Source: Cranoglanis bouderius
Taxonomy: Eukaryota; Chordata; Actinopteri; Siluriformes; Cranoglanididae
Assembly (NCBI GenBank): GCA_023630585.1
Contig: CM042547.1
Coordinates: 3,929,768 to 3,993,767, forward strand
Length of the DNA: 64,000 nucleotides
Direction of reading: 5' to 3'
Shown here: piece after piece, positions 1-12,517 of the stretch
Numbering within the stretch: position 1 is the stretch's first letter
Layout: every line of letters begins with the position of its first letter
The notes under the pieces: generated by a model
What the model was told of the DNA's origin: nothing
Databases searched by the model: none
What the model saw: the letters and a program-made list of their open reading frames with translations, nothing else
Program-made: the position numbers and the translations under genes

Positions 1-1761
1 GAATAGTGATTTCCATTTTCAAATAATGGTGCCTCAAATGAAAAACCAGGTATTCAAATAATCATGCACACCCCTAATTCCAAACAGGCGTTCTTTCATG
101 ACTGCGCAGTTGTAAGCCAACTCCTGCCGAATTACAGCCAGCTATAGTATGTATAGTGTGTTGCAGGCTTTCAGCAGGCTGGAAAAAGGAACCAGACCGA
201 CTAAATGATTAGTCCTAATGTTTATTCCGTGGTCAGTTTAAAAAAGCAGAAGCAAAAAGATATTTCCATTCATCTTGTACTGTTTCAGTAAATTGTGCAT
301 GATTTATTTTTGCGGTTAGAAATCAAGATGCAAACAGGGTCAGAGTGAAACCAATTTAGTGGCAGCGTAATGAGTATGTTGTTAACTCACTCGTTTGGTA
401 CTTGACTTGCTGTAGCTAATGATGATGATGACAATGAGGACTAGAGGGTTGTTCCAACAATGATCCTGATCTGCTAACTGTGTCAGGCTCATTGATCTGA
501 TGACTGCAGGCCTGTGGATGCTGCAGAGGGAGCAGAAGTGCAGCCTGGATTTGTTGTGATCGAATCAGGTAGCACAGAATCAGGCCACTTCAGTGGAATA
601 TTTTAATTTTTCAGTTGTATTATAGGCTCAGCACTGGTGCACACCTTCCTATCAGGATCATATACCGTGGCAGACCAGTTCCTTTCAGTGTTTGGTATAA
701 ACCATGCTGCAAATTCTGCCTTAGTATAACAGCAGTGTCTTCCAGATGTTAAGATGAGTTTTTCAAATGAGTTTTTTTCTTTTAGTAAACTAGATACTTC
801 AGTTTCACCATAACCTGGACCTAAATTCACGATGCTTGAAAAAGTACAGTACATTTTTTCATGTTTTTTTTCTGTTCATTCCTCTCTACAAATCTTTAAT
901 ATTTGTACGTTTGACTTTTGTGTGTGTTGTTGTACCCACAGCTTGCGTCCTTTTTCTGCTATCTGAAAACACCATTTGGCCTTTACATTGTGCAAATATT
1001 TCGTGGCGAATGGATCAATAGCGATGAAATAAAATACATTTACAGGCTCTGAAATCTGCCTGCCAACACTCAGAACTCCAAGGATGCTACTCGAACATCA
1101 ACATTTCTGGAATATGCTATCTTTGCCAAATCGCCTCCAGAGCTAGAGAATATTTCTACTCAAAGTTCATGAGTAACAGTGTTTGAGGCGGTAGATTGCC
1201 GGATGTAGAGACTCTTGTGGATGGGTTCGAGTTAGCGAAGGACGGCTAAGGCAGACTTCTGAAAGAGCCCCGCAAGTCTTTTGGAAGCACCTGTTATCGA
1301 ATATTTCTTCATTTCAGATTCAACTCATACATGACGCCAAATTTGATTGGCACTCAATTATAAGTAGGCCGACAGATGAATGGCTTAGAAATCTTTAGCT
1401 ACACGACACCCAAAACCTAACCTTCATGTTCTCAAAATGGTGTTGAGGCTGAAAGGCATGAGTGTAATGGTGAAAGAGGATCAGCAGCTCCAGATGCCTG
1501 AAAAGCACCAAGGGCAACTACACACACTCGCAGAGATTATAAGTGTCAATCATGGATTTCATCAGTTTATTTCAGAAGTTCTTCTTTTTCAGTTTTGCAT
1601 ACAGGATGATGCAATTCAAGAACTCACTTCCTAGAGGCCATTATTTAATGTTTTCATGGGCCTTACTTCAGAAAGCTTTACTGCACAGTTGAGTAGGGAC
1701 TGCTTCAGTAATGATAAAGAACTAGCTTCAATCCTGTTTTTATTCCTTTCTCTCTTTGTAG
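1..1761. other. Intronic or flanking sequence with no secure gene
   Basis: Probably intron and upstream part of the gene ending at 2305. A weak exon candidate lies at 509-570 (acceptor-like tgactgcag before it, GTAGC after it). A minus-strand open stretch at 603-854 looks moderately protein-like but has no homology I recognise and no splice or promoter context. The region 1071-1640 has short open pieces broken by stops and may be an old retrocopy or repeat. Nothing here is called as a gene. Confidence 0.35.
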
Positions 1762-2305
1762 GTCTGGGAAGCCGCAGTCCATCTGCTCCCTGCAGGCTCG
1801 AGTTCAGGACTTTCTCAACAGTGGTGAAAACAGGGTTGATATCGCTTCAGTGTCTGTATGTCTGCCAGACCTCAAACCACAGCCCCCAAGCATGCTTCCT
1901 CCAGCCACTCCAGAGAGAGAGAACAAGGCAGGAGATAAGGATGGACAGAATAAGAAACACAGGGCTAGAGGGAGGGAGGGATTGAGGTCAGCACTGGAAA
2001 CACACGGATTTAGTTCAAAAGACAGTCAAAGAGAAAATGATCAGATAGTAGCAAGATATACAGAAAAAGAAGAGGAGATGAATGTAACAGTACCCTACTC
2101 TACTCCTCTTTCTCCCCTCTCTGACACCCGTGCACCTGATGGCCAGTTGAGGATGGTTCACACACTGCCTAATTTTGTGCAAGCACTGGCAGAGGCACGC
2201 AAAGCCCGATACATACGACACAGAGGACATCCTTTGTGTGAGAGAGAGCTGAGCATCAGAGAGATATTCTCAAGCAACTCCAAAGACACACATACCACTC
2301 ACTAA
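1762..2305 (+). CDS. Last coding exon of an unrecognised gene (C-terminal part only)
   Basis: A pyrimidine-rich tract ending in TAG at 1759-1761 is followed by an open frame to the TAA at 2303-2305. That gives about 180 residues when the first base of the exon completes a codon from upstream. The protein starts SGKPQSICSLQARVQDFL. It has a proline-rich stretch (PDLKPQPPSMLPPATPE), a long charged, probably disordered middle, and a more ordered basic end (LPNFVQALAEARKARYIRH, then GHPLCERELSIREIFS). The two other frames of this exon are interrupted or look random. I do not recognise the family. The upstream exons are not securely identifiable. A possible exon at about 509-570 encodes PVDAAEGAEVQPGFVVIES, but its exit phase does not fit this exon directly. 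On synteny one might expect SCP2 next to ECHDC2, yet this protein does not resemble SCP2 and the strand is wrong for it. Confidence 0.6.
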
Positions 2306-2419
2306 CACACTAGTGTCACTAGTCTGCTTCACACTCATACATACGTATGTTGAGACCTTTGAGACTTTTAATCTACACAAGGTGCATTTTTTTTTAGTTA
2401 AAAAGAAAAAAAAACAGAA

Positions 2420-2420
<1 letters not shown>

Positions 2421-2483
<63 letters not shown>

Positions 2484-2485
2484 AA
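2421..2485. repeat. (GAAA)n microsatellite
   Basis: About 16 tandem copies of a purine-only tetranucleotide directly downstream of an A-rich run. Confidence 0.9.
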
Positions 2486-3107
2486 AATAATTTTTCCTTA
2501 TGGAGACCAGCCAAATGTCCCCCAAGGTCAAAACAGTCATGCATACCTAAACATGTAATATGCTCTTGTAAATGCATTATTTAAATTTTAACATCATTCA
2601 TATAATGGACTACACTATTGGGTTAGGTCAACTTCAAACATTTTGTAAACTCTGTAACCTATAAATACAATTGGTATTACAACATGACCTACATTTTCAG
2701 CTCTGCTCACTGCAGTCTATTGTCAATATTTTGGTGGGTTTGGGGGAGCATATTGTATATTAATGCTCTGGCATGAGCTATGTATACGTTTACCTCATGA
2801 AAAAAAATCCATCTTAGGGTTAAAGGAGATTAAATTAGGAGAAGACTTTGCAGGAGTAAATACAGAGGGTTTATCATTACCATTGGTAAGCCTCAAAAAC
2901 AGGAAGGCCAGATTTGACATCTAAAAAAAAAAAAAAAAAAAAAAAAAAGTACAGTTCTAGAACAACATCTTATGGACAGATTGTACCAGAATTAGGGGAA
3001 GAGACTCTTATGGAGACCAGAGGAACTGTACATGGTCTGAATTATACCACCTGATTTTACAGCGTGGACGTGTGGAACTGCTCAAAATCACTGAGGTCAC
3101 ATTTTAT

Positions 3108-3290
3108 CCCCATTCTGATGGTTGATGTGAACATTATCCTGAAGCTGCTGGCCCATATCTGCATGAATTTATGCTTTATTTTATTTTATTTTTTAAATGA
3201 TTTTGTGATTTATACTGCTGCCACATGATTGGTTGAATAGATAATTGCATAATTGCACAAATGACTAGGTGTACAGGTGTTCCTAATTTA
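3108..3290. mobile_element. MITE fragment of the TTATTAGGAACACC Tc1-like family
   Basis: The stretch holds 'tctgatggttgatgtgaac', a 'tgccacatgattggttgaat' segment and a terminal 'gtacaggtgttcctaat'. The same segments occur in the fold-back copy at 10982-11232 and in the longer copies at about 48780 and 60670. The left end is missing. Confidence 0.65.
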
Positions 3291-3673
3291 TATATATATA
3301 TATATATGACAATGAAAATATGAAAATTATGGGGGGAACATAAACCTATTATTATATTTGTCCTCTGTCAGACACAAGTCCAAAAGGTGTATATTAACCT
3401 TTCCTCTTGCTGTAACAAAGCTGGACATGTGTAATTATGCTTTTTTGATGAACTGAACTGTGCAGTACTGAATGATTTAGCTCTGCTGTTCCCACTACAA
3501 CACTATCGCCCTCTGCTGGTAGTGTACACCACTGATCCCACACTGTACCAGGATAAACCTTTTATGTTTTGTTGTTGTTGTTGTTTTTTAACGTTAGGAA
3601 TTAGTAAAACATGAACTATCGAAATAAGTTATTATTTCAGTGAAAATAAAGTGAAAAATACAACACAAGAGAC

Positions 3674-3675
<2 letters not shown>

Positions 3676-3728
<53 letters not shown>
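3676..3728. repeat. (TG)n microsatellite
   Basis: About 26 tandem TG units upstream of echdc2. Confidence 0.9.
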
Positions 3729-3731
<3 letters not shown>

Positions 3732-3936
3732 AACTTCCTGCTTGGTCACTGTTTGAATGACGTTGGAAGTGTCCATGGAGATGTAAGGAAGTGTACTATA
3801 CATAAACGGAAAGCGGGGTAGGCAGACAACTCATACGCGGAGTTTAAGACTGTTTTGCAAGCTCGGAATGTGACTTATAAGTTTTACTTAAACAGACTTC
3901 AGTCGCAGATTAAGACCACAGACTAACAGACAGAAC

Positions 3937-5334
3937 ATGACCGTGTTTCGGAGGTTTGCAGTAGGAGTTTGCTCGGTTGCCAGAAGTCTCACTGAACTTA
4001 ACGGACCGCTTTCTGCTCGTCAGTGCTCACTACCTGACAACATTAATGTATTTCACAGGAATAAATGCTTTGTTCGAGGGTTTAGCGCTGTGCCGAGTCG
4101 AGACGCTGTTGAAGTGGACATAAGTCGCCTGGAAGGTGAAAACCAGGGTAGGTGCATGGTGTTTTAGTTACATGGTGTTTTAGTTACATCTGCTTGTCAC
4201 AGCTTGTGGCGCCATTTTAGAATGTGTTTAAACACAGCCTATATGGTCAACTGGGAAACGTTGATTAATAGATGTAAACTCTCGTTTACTAAATGCATTC
4301 ATGAAGAGCTAGTTTGACATATAAGAATTCCTCTATTGTTTATGAATGTTAATGTTAAATAATGAATGGTGCCGTTGACGTTTGCAGCAACACCTGTCTG
4401 ACTTCGCTAAACAGGTTCATTAAGACTAACGATAACTCAGCCTTCTGACGCGCGTGAAGGTATGGGGCCCAATGGTATGGTCACGTGATTAAACAGTGCA
4501 GCGCCATTGGCTGAATTTCAATCTGGGCATCTGAACCACAACACAGGCTGCAGAAGTTCATGTAAATACTATCTGTAGTGCACTTATGTAGGGAGTGTGG
4601 TGCTTTTTGGAATTCAACCAACGCCATTAGGATTGTCAGTATGGAAGTATTTCAAAAACAATTGCAAACTGTATTTGCAATTGCGTTCCCTAATCGTGGA
4701 CGCATAAATTGTGACATAACGCAATTTTCAAATGCCAAATTTCAAATGGAAACGCAAAGGCCATCTGCAATTGCATTTCCCATGTCTTACGAGTTATGAT
4801 CCTGTCATATCGAAATAGCAATCGCAATTACCCCGGAATATCAAATCCCTTTGCATTTGCATCTCCGATGCCTTGCACAGAAACCTGTCAATCAGTGTTG
4901 GGGGTGGGAGTGTACTATGGGGCGTGTTTGTATTTGGAAGTGACGTCATTCACAGTCGACGACCAAGGAGGAAAATTTCGCAGGTTTCTCGCATAAAGTT
5001 TTTCTAATAAGTTTATTGTTGTGATCTAAGTGATATGTGAAGTGATATGCCATTAATTATCCTTGAAAACCCAACACGTGTCACATCAACACTCTTATCC
5101 TTGGTAAATTTTTTGTAACTAAGTGAATCCCCAATAAAATTTGAAACGAAAATGATAATCTTCTCAACACATTATTTGTTAAATAAGGTCCTGTTTCTAT
5201 GCGGTCGAAGAGGAAACCCGCCCTGAGAGATGTTAAATCATTAAGAGTGGCAGGATAAATTTAAATTCGCAACTTGTAACCTAAAACTTTTCTTTCAGGA
5301 CCTCTTGGGAAAGTGTATACCAGGTGTGTGAGCA

Positions 5335-5422
<88 letters not shown>

Positions 5423-8400
5423 GCATTGTGGAGGTTCTGATGCGTCGGGAACGGGCGCGGAACTCTCTGGGTCGTGTGTTTGTGGCTCAGGTATGATCAC
5501 ACTTGCTCATATCCGTGGAATCATCTTTGTTCAGCACCCCTCAAAAATCCCAGCAGACAGTTCAGCCCATCCACACTCTTTTTATCTGATGTCTTTGTCC
5601 TTTTTAAAACTTCTTTTATCTGTCAAAGTCAGGCTCTGCCTGGAGGAAGCTATAATTCATCTTTTGACAGCGGTAAATTCATATGTGCAATAGATATATA
5701 AAAAAAAAAGACAACAAATGGCAAGATTTATGATGTTATTTTGCTCTTGCTGATTCCTCTGGCTCCATTTCTGAATTTTATCAATATTTCTCCCACTCGT
5801 TGCTTCACATTTCTCTCTGTAGATGCGAGAGCTGGTGTCAGGTCTGCACCATGACGCAGCCGTGCGTGTGGTGATCTTTAGGAGTCTGGTTCCTGGAGTC
5901 TTTTGTGCAGGTCAGCTTTTATCTATACAGAAAACCTACCTACATGCAACCTACATTTATTTCACCTCTTGGAAGCCATTTCATTTGTTAAGCTACAGTA
6001 GACCGAACGTGAGTGATCTATGATTCTGTTAAAGGGGCCGATCTAAAGGAGAGAGCACAGATGAGCAACTCTGAGGCTGAGCAGTTTGTTCATGGACTCC
6101 GTTCACTAATGAACGAGATAGGTGAGACCTGATGACACGAAAGTAATAGCGGTCTGGCCCGTCCATATTTTATGCGATGAGATGTTGCTTAATTGACTAT
6201 TCCAAATTCTAACTATTGTAATGATAGTAAACAAATAAACATTGTTATAACAGTTGACATCCAGTACTTTAAATTTGCATTTACTGCTTCATTCATTCAT
6301 CTTCATTAACCACTTCATCCTGGTCAGGGTCCTATCTTATCCTATCCCGGGAACACTGAGCATGAGATGGGAACACTTACATTTTTTTCTGAAGGTCTCT
6401 CTGAAGAAATATAAGCGTACTGTTTTGTAACAAGTTATAATATTGCCCTATAAAAGCCCAGCTGCCTGCTAGTGCGATATATGATCTGTCTGATGCATGC
6501 TCTGCTCCCATTCTGCCAGCGGCGTTGCCCATGCCAACCGTTGCTGCAGTGGATGGCTTCGCTCTAGGGGGTGGGCTGGAGCTGGCGCTGGCGTGCGACC
6601 TCCGTACAGCGGGTAAATGCCTACTTTGACCTTTCAAGTGTAGGTCGTGGAAGGGACGGGAGCACAGTCCCCACATGACAAACTGGGGTTGTAGGATTTG
6701 TTTATAGTTTATTTACTTACATAAGCAATCATGGCAGAAGCATGCAGGTACTATTTGTGTGTGCTTTATGTTTTGCAGCATACACTGCACTGATGGGCCT
6801 GATTGAGACCACACGGGGACTGCTTCCAGGGGCAGGTAAGATAACGGAGAAGAGAGGAAAAAAGACATCATTGTTTACAGTGAAGACAGAAAGGCAAACC
6901 ATCAGATACCAACAGTCTACCAGCTGGTCATCCTGAGCGTGTATCACCCTCACTGTGCATTAGGGGGCAGTCAGCGTTTGCCACGGGCAGTGGGATTTGC
7001 TGTGGCGAAGGAGCTGATCTTCACTGGGCGGCGTGTGGGCGGGGAGCAGGCTCTACACCTGGGATTAGTGAACCGTGCCGTCCCACAAAACCAGAGCGGA
7101 GATGCAGCTCATAGAGAGGCTCTGAACCTGGCCCAGGAAATCCTCCCTCAGGTGCGTCAGATTGACACGCAAGCACGGCTTCTCTTACCGCAATTTACCA
7201 AAGGACCTAATGGTTTCTACGGTCAGAGTGACATCCTGCTTGAGCAAACTCGCTCAGTGTTTCTGTGTCATTCCTTTTCTAGCTGTACTTTTTGTACAGT
7301 AATCTTCCAGCATGACTACCTATTGTAATCTGTGCAAGAGACTGGGGTTGATAATAAGAGAGAGGTGCAAAACTATTTTCCACCATGTTTTGTCTGATAG
7401 CCAGTGTAAAATATAGCGGTGGATCGGTGATGCTTTGGAGTTGTTTATGGGCTCGGGGTGAAGATTGATGGCTTCATGAATTCTGCCAGGATATGTTAGC
7501 CTAAAATGAGGTTGTCTGTGCTGGGACTTGGATCTTTTTTTCACAATCAATGTCTTGCAATAGCCAGCTCAGTGTCTGGATTTAAACACTTAAAAACAGT
7601 CCCAATGCATAAACCTATGATTATAAAAGAGCTTGAAATGTTCCCTCTGTGCTTGTTAGACCTTACAGGAAGATGCTCCCTCCCGTCATTCTCTCCATAG
7701 TCAGAAATGGAAGTTTTTTGGGGTGTGTTGATGTAATTTCCACTGAAACAGGAAGTCAGGGCAGGACATCTCAAGTGGCTCCTCCCTTTTTTAAATAGCC
7801 AGTAGCGTCTAGCTTACTTCACAGCCAGGAAGCCTACAACTGTTGGGGGCGGGACACTTCAGATTCTAAAGAGCATTTGATTGGACAGAAAATCTGCTGA
7901 GACGCTGAAGTGCAGAATGATGTCATCAAAATTGTTGATCCGTATAGGCGGTAAAGCGAGACTGTAAATTTTGATCTTCTAGATGCGAATTTTGTCATTG
8001 TTTTGGAGCACACTAGCTTATAGATAACCTTTAAATATACTATGTTGGCACCCTTTATGGAATTTTCATGAAGGGTGCCAATAATTATGGAGATGCCGGT
8101 ACTTAAATAACTGGTTATGACTAATGATTAATAAATAAATTCTCTCGAAAGCATTCGTATTAACCTACATGTACTTCCCACCTAGGTGAAACTTTTTCCT
8201 GACTGACAAACCTATTTAGGACAGAGTCATCTACGGAGTGTAATTCTTCACGTCAAAACACAATTAAGCCGCACTTTAATTGCGTCCTCCTTTTTCACAA
8301 AACAACGCTGTTTTTAATCCCTCACTGGTGGAAGCGGAGATGAAAAGACTATTTATGTCACATTGATGAAACCCAGTTGAACCAGAACACTGCCATCGCC

Positions 8401-8999
8401 TCTTTATGACAGAGTAGGATTTTGATTGGACTGTTAGAATCTGATACGGTGCCAGTATCTTAAAAGGTGTCTTGGTGCAGATCATTTGATTAGCTCTGAG
8501 ACTGCCACATTACCTACTCTGGCTTTTGTAGGCTCCGTTCGCAGTGCGGATGGCCAAGGAAGCCATGAACCGAGGAATAGAGGTGGACATCGCTTCAGGA
8601 ATGGCCATCGAGGGGATGTGCTATGCCCGGGTGAGACACCGATTATACACAGTACAAATTCTTTTCCAGTGGGAAAAATAGACATTCTGTTTGTTAAATT
8701 CTTAATCCTTATAGCTCTTATATCTTAATTAGTCTTTGATAATAAGTTGATATTATAAAGGATGTAGGGATGTTAAGATAACATCTTGGTGAAAAAAGGG
8801 ATTTTACCGTAGTTAGAGGACGTATGTCAAACATTACAGACTGCCGCTTATAATTTTCTGTATTTAAACCCAGTGTTATAAGTGTTTTGTATGAAGAGTC
8901 ATTCCTGCTTCTCTCCTGCAGGTTATTCCAACACAAGACAGGCAAGAGGGAATGGCAGCTTTTATAGAGAAAAGGCAGCCCAGATACACTGGAGAATAA
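3937..8999 (+). CDS. echdc2: Enoyl-CoA hydratase domain-containing protein 2, mitochondrial (9 coding exons)
   Basis: Coding exons: 3937-4147, 5423-5490, 5823-5910, 6035-6121, 6520-6612, 6779-6835, 6964-7151, 8532-8630 and 8922-8999. They total 969 nt (322 aa plus stop), all with GT-AG borders and compatible phases. The N-terminus is arginine-rich with no acidic residue in the first 19, fitting a mitochondrial targeting peptide. The crotonase fold follows. The oxyanion-hole segment CAGADLKER lies at about 121-129. ALGGGLELALACD carries Glu172, and IETTRGLLPGAGG carries Glu192. These two glutamates are 20 residues apart, like the catalytic pair of mitochondrial ECHS1, so the protein looks competent for hydratase or lyase chemistry. 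Human ECHDC2, as I remember it, matches through the C-terminal IEVDIASGMAIEGMCYA. The substrate is not established. The gene is complete, with no broken exon. Introns 1 and 7 are loaded with repeats. Confidence 0.96.
5337..5420 (+). repeat. (TC)42 microsatellite serving as polypyrimidine tract of echdc2 exon 2
   Basis: An uninterrupted 84-bp TC array runs straight into the AG at 5421-5422 that precedes exon 2. It is the only pyrimidine tract available to this acceptor. Confidence 0.9.
7330..7700 (+). mobile_element. Degenerate Tc1-like transposase fossil in echdc2 intron 7
   Basis: A conceptual reading gives YSGGSVMLWSCLWARGED and later NSQLSVWI, both resembling Tc1 transposase segments, but with many stops and shifts. 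A small inverted pair (ggcaccctt ... aagggtgcc) lies at about 8047-8080 and could be a remnant terminus. Confidence 0.55.
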
Positions 9000-9258
9000 A
9001 CAGACACAGATCACACACAGCCACTTTAAAGAGCTATTTTTTGATTCCAGTCTTACTGGATCATTAGACTACTTTCTAATAGATGGGGGGGTTGGGGTGC
9101 TGCGCTAGGAAAATGATCAACAAAACAGTGTTTTTTTTCCCCCAGTAAACCTGTGATTTGCCTTGTAGCTACTGTCAGAGCTGTGCAAGGGCAGTATAGA
9201 AGATTAATGAACACCTTCTGATCAATCCAAATCAAGAATTCAGCAGCATTTGTGGTAT

Positions 9259-9264
9259 AATAAA
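9259..9264 (+). terminator. Candidate poly(A) signal for echdc2
   Basis: AATAAA 260 bp after the stop codon. Another AATAAA overlaps the stop itself (8994-8999). Which one is used cannot be told from sequence alone. Confidence 0.35.
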
Positions 9265-10981
9265 CATTATATAGTACATGTTTATGCATAACGCTCAAAG
9301 AAATGCAGTCATGCATCATTTACGTCAACCATGATGAATTCGGATATTAATTTCAGCACTGCCTGACTAACAATATTATGTATTTTGTTTAAAAAAAAAA
9401 AAAAAAAACACAATACAATTGATTTACAGATGCATTTTTATCAATCTGTATTCATACTGTTTAGGTTATCATGGTAATTCTGATTAATAACCATTTATTA
9501 CCAAAAGGAAAGATCCTATGTGGGTTTAATGTTTTGTTTGAATTATGTACACAATTTCAGTTTGTATTACAACATAATCATCAAGACAGATGTTTTATCC
9601 AACTACCAAAATCTGCTTAGATGAAGGCAAATTAATTTAGTAAATGTATTTTCTGAATTCAGTGTGTATCTTTGGTTTTACCAAACCTGAGGAACAGCAC
9701 TGCATTAGATAAATACCAAATTGATATATTATCTCTTATGAGATTATTATAAATCAGATATGATTATTCAGATTATTCTGGTTTTAGACGCCTTTACACA
9801 TTTCAAGCTTTAAATTTACTTATTCTATTGGCACATCATTTTGCTTCTTTTTAGAAATGTTTAAAAAGAAGGAGAATGCTCTGCCAACAGAACAAGACTA
9901 TTTCAAACTTAGTAAAATGTCTAGAAATAGGTTTAATAGTCTTATAAATGGCTTACTGTAATCTTATAATAGGAAATACGAGATGGATATGACTATATTC
10001 AAGATATTTTCACTTGCTGAGATGAAATTTTTTGCAGTGTTGATGAGTGAATGTAGTTTTTATTAAAGAAAAAACACAAATCTGGACCAGAGTTTGACTC
10101 CTATGGTTGAAACAGTTGGCTTATCTTAGATTTAGTAGTTTTTTTCCTGCCATTCAAAGTTAATGTAAAGTTTCCCTTTGACGTATTTTTTTCTGACTGG
10201 TTAAGGCCTGTTGACAGATTATTCTTGTACTGTATATCACAAGAGCATATCCATTGAAATCAGACTAAAGGGCAATCTGGGTTAACTTTATTAAAAAAAA
10301 AAAAGAAAAGAAAACATGGTTTGCAACAATATGACTTTAGCTTTATCTGGATTGGCTCTCACCCCACATCGTATGTGTTGGTTTAAAAAATAAAAAATAA
10401 AAATAAAAAGTTTATGAGGGGCCATGTACACTTGATGTGTGTTTAGATAACAGACCAAGATGCTATGGAGTTTAGTCCAGTTATACCCAAAATGTGACAG
10501 CTAGGTTTTCCCACTTGTGGGGAAAAGGCTCAAATGCATGAGCTTGTATTTTCTCTCCAAATATGTGCTTTCAGTGAGCTTTCAGTCTACCAAATCCAGC
10601 AGACGTTTTTGACATGGTTGGCAGTTAATCGAAAATATATTTCATGCCACCTACAGAATCTTGCCACGTGTGGAAAGGTACATGAATATAGCTATGTGAA
10701 TTGTAACCTTAACAGTCTGCAATTCAGATCCTGTTAGAGCCCTAATCCTGTAGTTAAAAGAGATCTGAAATGTGTGAAAGCTGTTTAAATGTGAGGAATT
10801 CAATCTAAGTAGACTATTTAATTTATAATGCATCCAATTAAAAACCAAGTTAATAACAGCTAGAAAGGCAATTCAGGCAGGCATTATAAGGCAACATATC
10901 ATATGGTCAAGTAGTGAGTTAGCACATAAATTGGTCATTTCTTTGGTATCTGATCTAGATTCACACACCAATTAACACACT

Positions 10982-11232
10982 CACCATCCACTTTATTAGG
11001 AACACCCATACATTCATGCAGTTATCTAAATCAGCCAATCATGTGGGAGCAGCTCAATGCATCTCAAAACTTTAGACTTTTTCCCCATTCTGATGTTTGA
11101 TGTGAACATTAACTGAAGCTTGACCTGTATCTGCATTATTTTATGCATTGTGCTGCTGCAACATGATTGGCTGATTAGATAACTGCATGAATGTGCAAGT
11201 GTACGGGTGTTCCTGATAAAGTGGATGGTGTG
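10982..11232. mobile_element. Fold-back MITE (Tc1-like TTATTAGGAACACC family)
   Basis: The two halves are near-perfect reverse complements. The left half starts caccatccactttattagg and continues with a 'cattcatgcagttatct' block. The right half ends in cctgataaagtggatggtg. The whole 250-bp element could form one long hairpin. It has no coding capacity. Confidence 0.8.
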
Positions 11233-12026
11233 TGTATATACACAGAGTATATAAAAAATGTATTCTTTTTCCCCCATGTGATCCTGTTTTTTTGTTGTTG
11301 TTTTTGCAATTTCCTATGTAGTTTCCCTGCAATTTTCAAGTCTCTATTACTTAAGTACATGGCCCCACATACTAAGTGAGATTAAAGAAAGAAATACAAC
11401 ATGAGATCACATAACCATCGACAGAAATAAAACAAATGAAAGCAAGTTTGAATGTTCATTGGGTTACAGTTTGGACAAAGCAGGCATGTGATACCAAAAG
11501 GAAATCTTCCTTTTGGTAGATCACAAATGAACATCTCACATCCTACTCTAGCATGTCTGGCTGTTAAATATACCCATACCCATTTAGGATCCAATGTCAC
11601 AGATTGTTGCCTGGTGTCGCTCTGTAACATTTGAATAAAAGGTAAAAGAAGGCTTTGCTTTCACTAAGAGCTGTGCAATATTGAGCAGTGAAGCCCACAG
11701 TTTAACACTGTCCTATTCTAAGCTTCACTGTCTCTGATGCTCTTATGACCTTATTAGATCGAGCCTCTCAAATATAAAGTTAGCTCCCCCCCCCCCATTT
11801 GTACCATTTTTCTCAGACCAGAAAAAGCAAAAATCAACATATCATTAGTTCTTTACGTGCAACACATCTCTTTATAACAGCATCTTTGTCATCTGCCACA
11901 GTAGATACCATGTACGGTATTGTACTTTTGCATGAAACCTCTCATGCTGTCAAATGCAGTGACAACAAGTACAAAGTAATAACCACCAAACCCTCAAGCA
12001 CCCACACCTATACATGCATACATCTA

Positions 12027-12517
12027 TATACATACAAATATAACAATTTAGCAATTAACACCATCTCAAAACAATACAAATCGGAGATTCAGAAACATAC
12101 GTTTGACATATTTATTGCCACGTGTCCACGGGGACAAGAATCTGTCGAAACTGGATTTGAACCAGTCCACCTGTGCATATTGAGAATCCCGAGGAACTAA
12201 AGCATGCTCTCTCAGCACATGCAGACATGCTGTCATGCTATTCTCTTTCGTTCTTGCCACTCACTCTTCACCCAATTTGTTTCCTCCCAGACAACAGAGA
12301 TGATAAAAGAAACAAACACTCTAATTTCTAAACAGAGAAAGGCTGAGAATTTAAAAAAGAAAAAAAAAAAAAAAAAAAAAGAATTTGCTTTCTGCAAACG
12401 AATGCTTGTTAGGTTTGTTTGTTTCCCCCTAGTGCCCCGATTTGTTGGAGGAAGTGAGCACACGGGGGAGGATGGAGGATGTAATTAAACAAGCCAGACA
12501 AGGACACACAGACAAAT
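12027..12517. repeat. 490-bp interspersed repeat, copy A (tRNA-like B box)
   Basis: Near-identical to 15371-15856, differing by a few substitutions, a small insertion near 12170 and poly-A length. It contains CTGGATTTGAACC, the reverse complement of a Pol III B box-like GGTTCAAATCC, and an internal A-rich tract at 12354-12381. This suggests a tRNA-derived SINE on the minus strand or a recent local duplication. Confidence 0.75.

Larger units (their letters stand above)
2306..3936. other. Intergenic region between the unrecognised gene and echdc2
   Basis: AT-rich spacer with a (GAAA)n tract (about 2421-2485), a poly-A run (about 2922-2948), a MITE fragment (about 3108-3290), a short (TA)n and a (TG)n at about 3676-3728. 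The last 120 bases before 3937 should hold the echdc2 promoter and 5' leader. I see no TATA box, and the stretch is only mildly CpG-containing. Confidence 0.5.

Noticed and set aside
509..570. Possible coding exon PVDAAEGAEVQPGFVVIES upstream of the exon at 1762
   Set aside because: Acceptor and donor look acceptable, but the exit phase does not match the next supported exon, and the length is too small to stand alone.
603..854. Minus-strand open stretch with a plausible amino-acid mix (GPGYGETEVSSLLKEK, RHCCYTKAEFAAWF)
   Set aside because: No recognised family, no splice or promoter context, and the opposite strand is also partly open; too weak to call.
12120..12200. tRNA-like motif (GGTTCAAATCCAG on the minus strand)
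   Set aside because: Only a B box-like stretch is present; no cloverleaf can be drawn, and it recurs inside a repeat, so it is SINE-like and not a tRNA gene.
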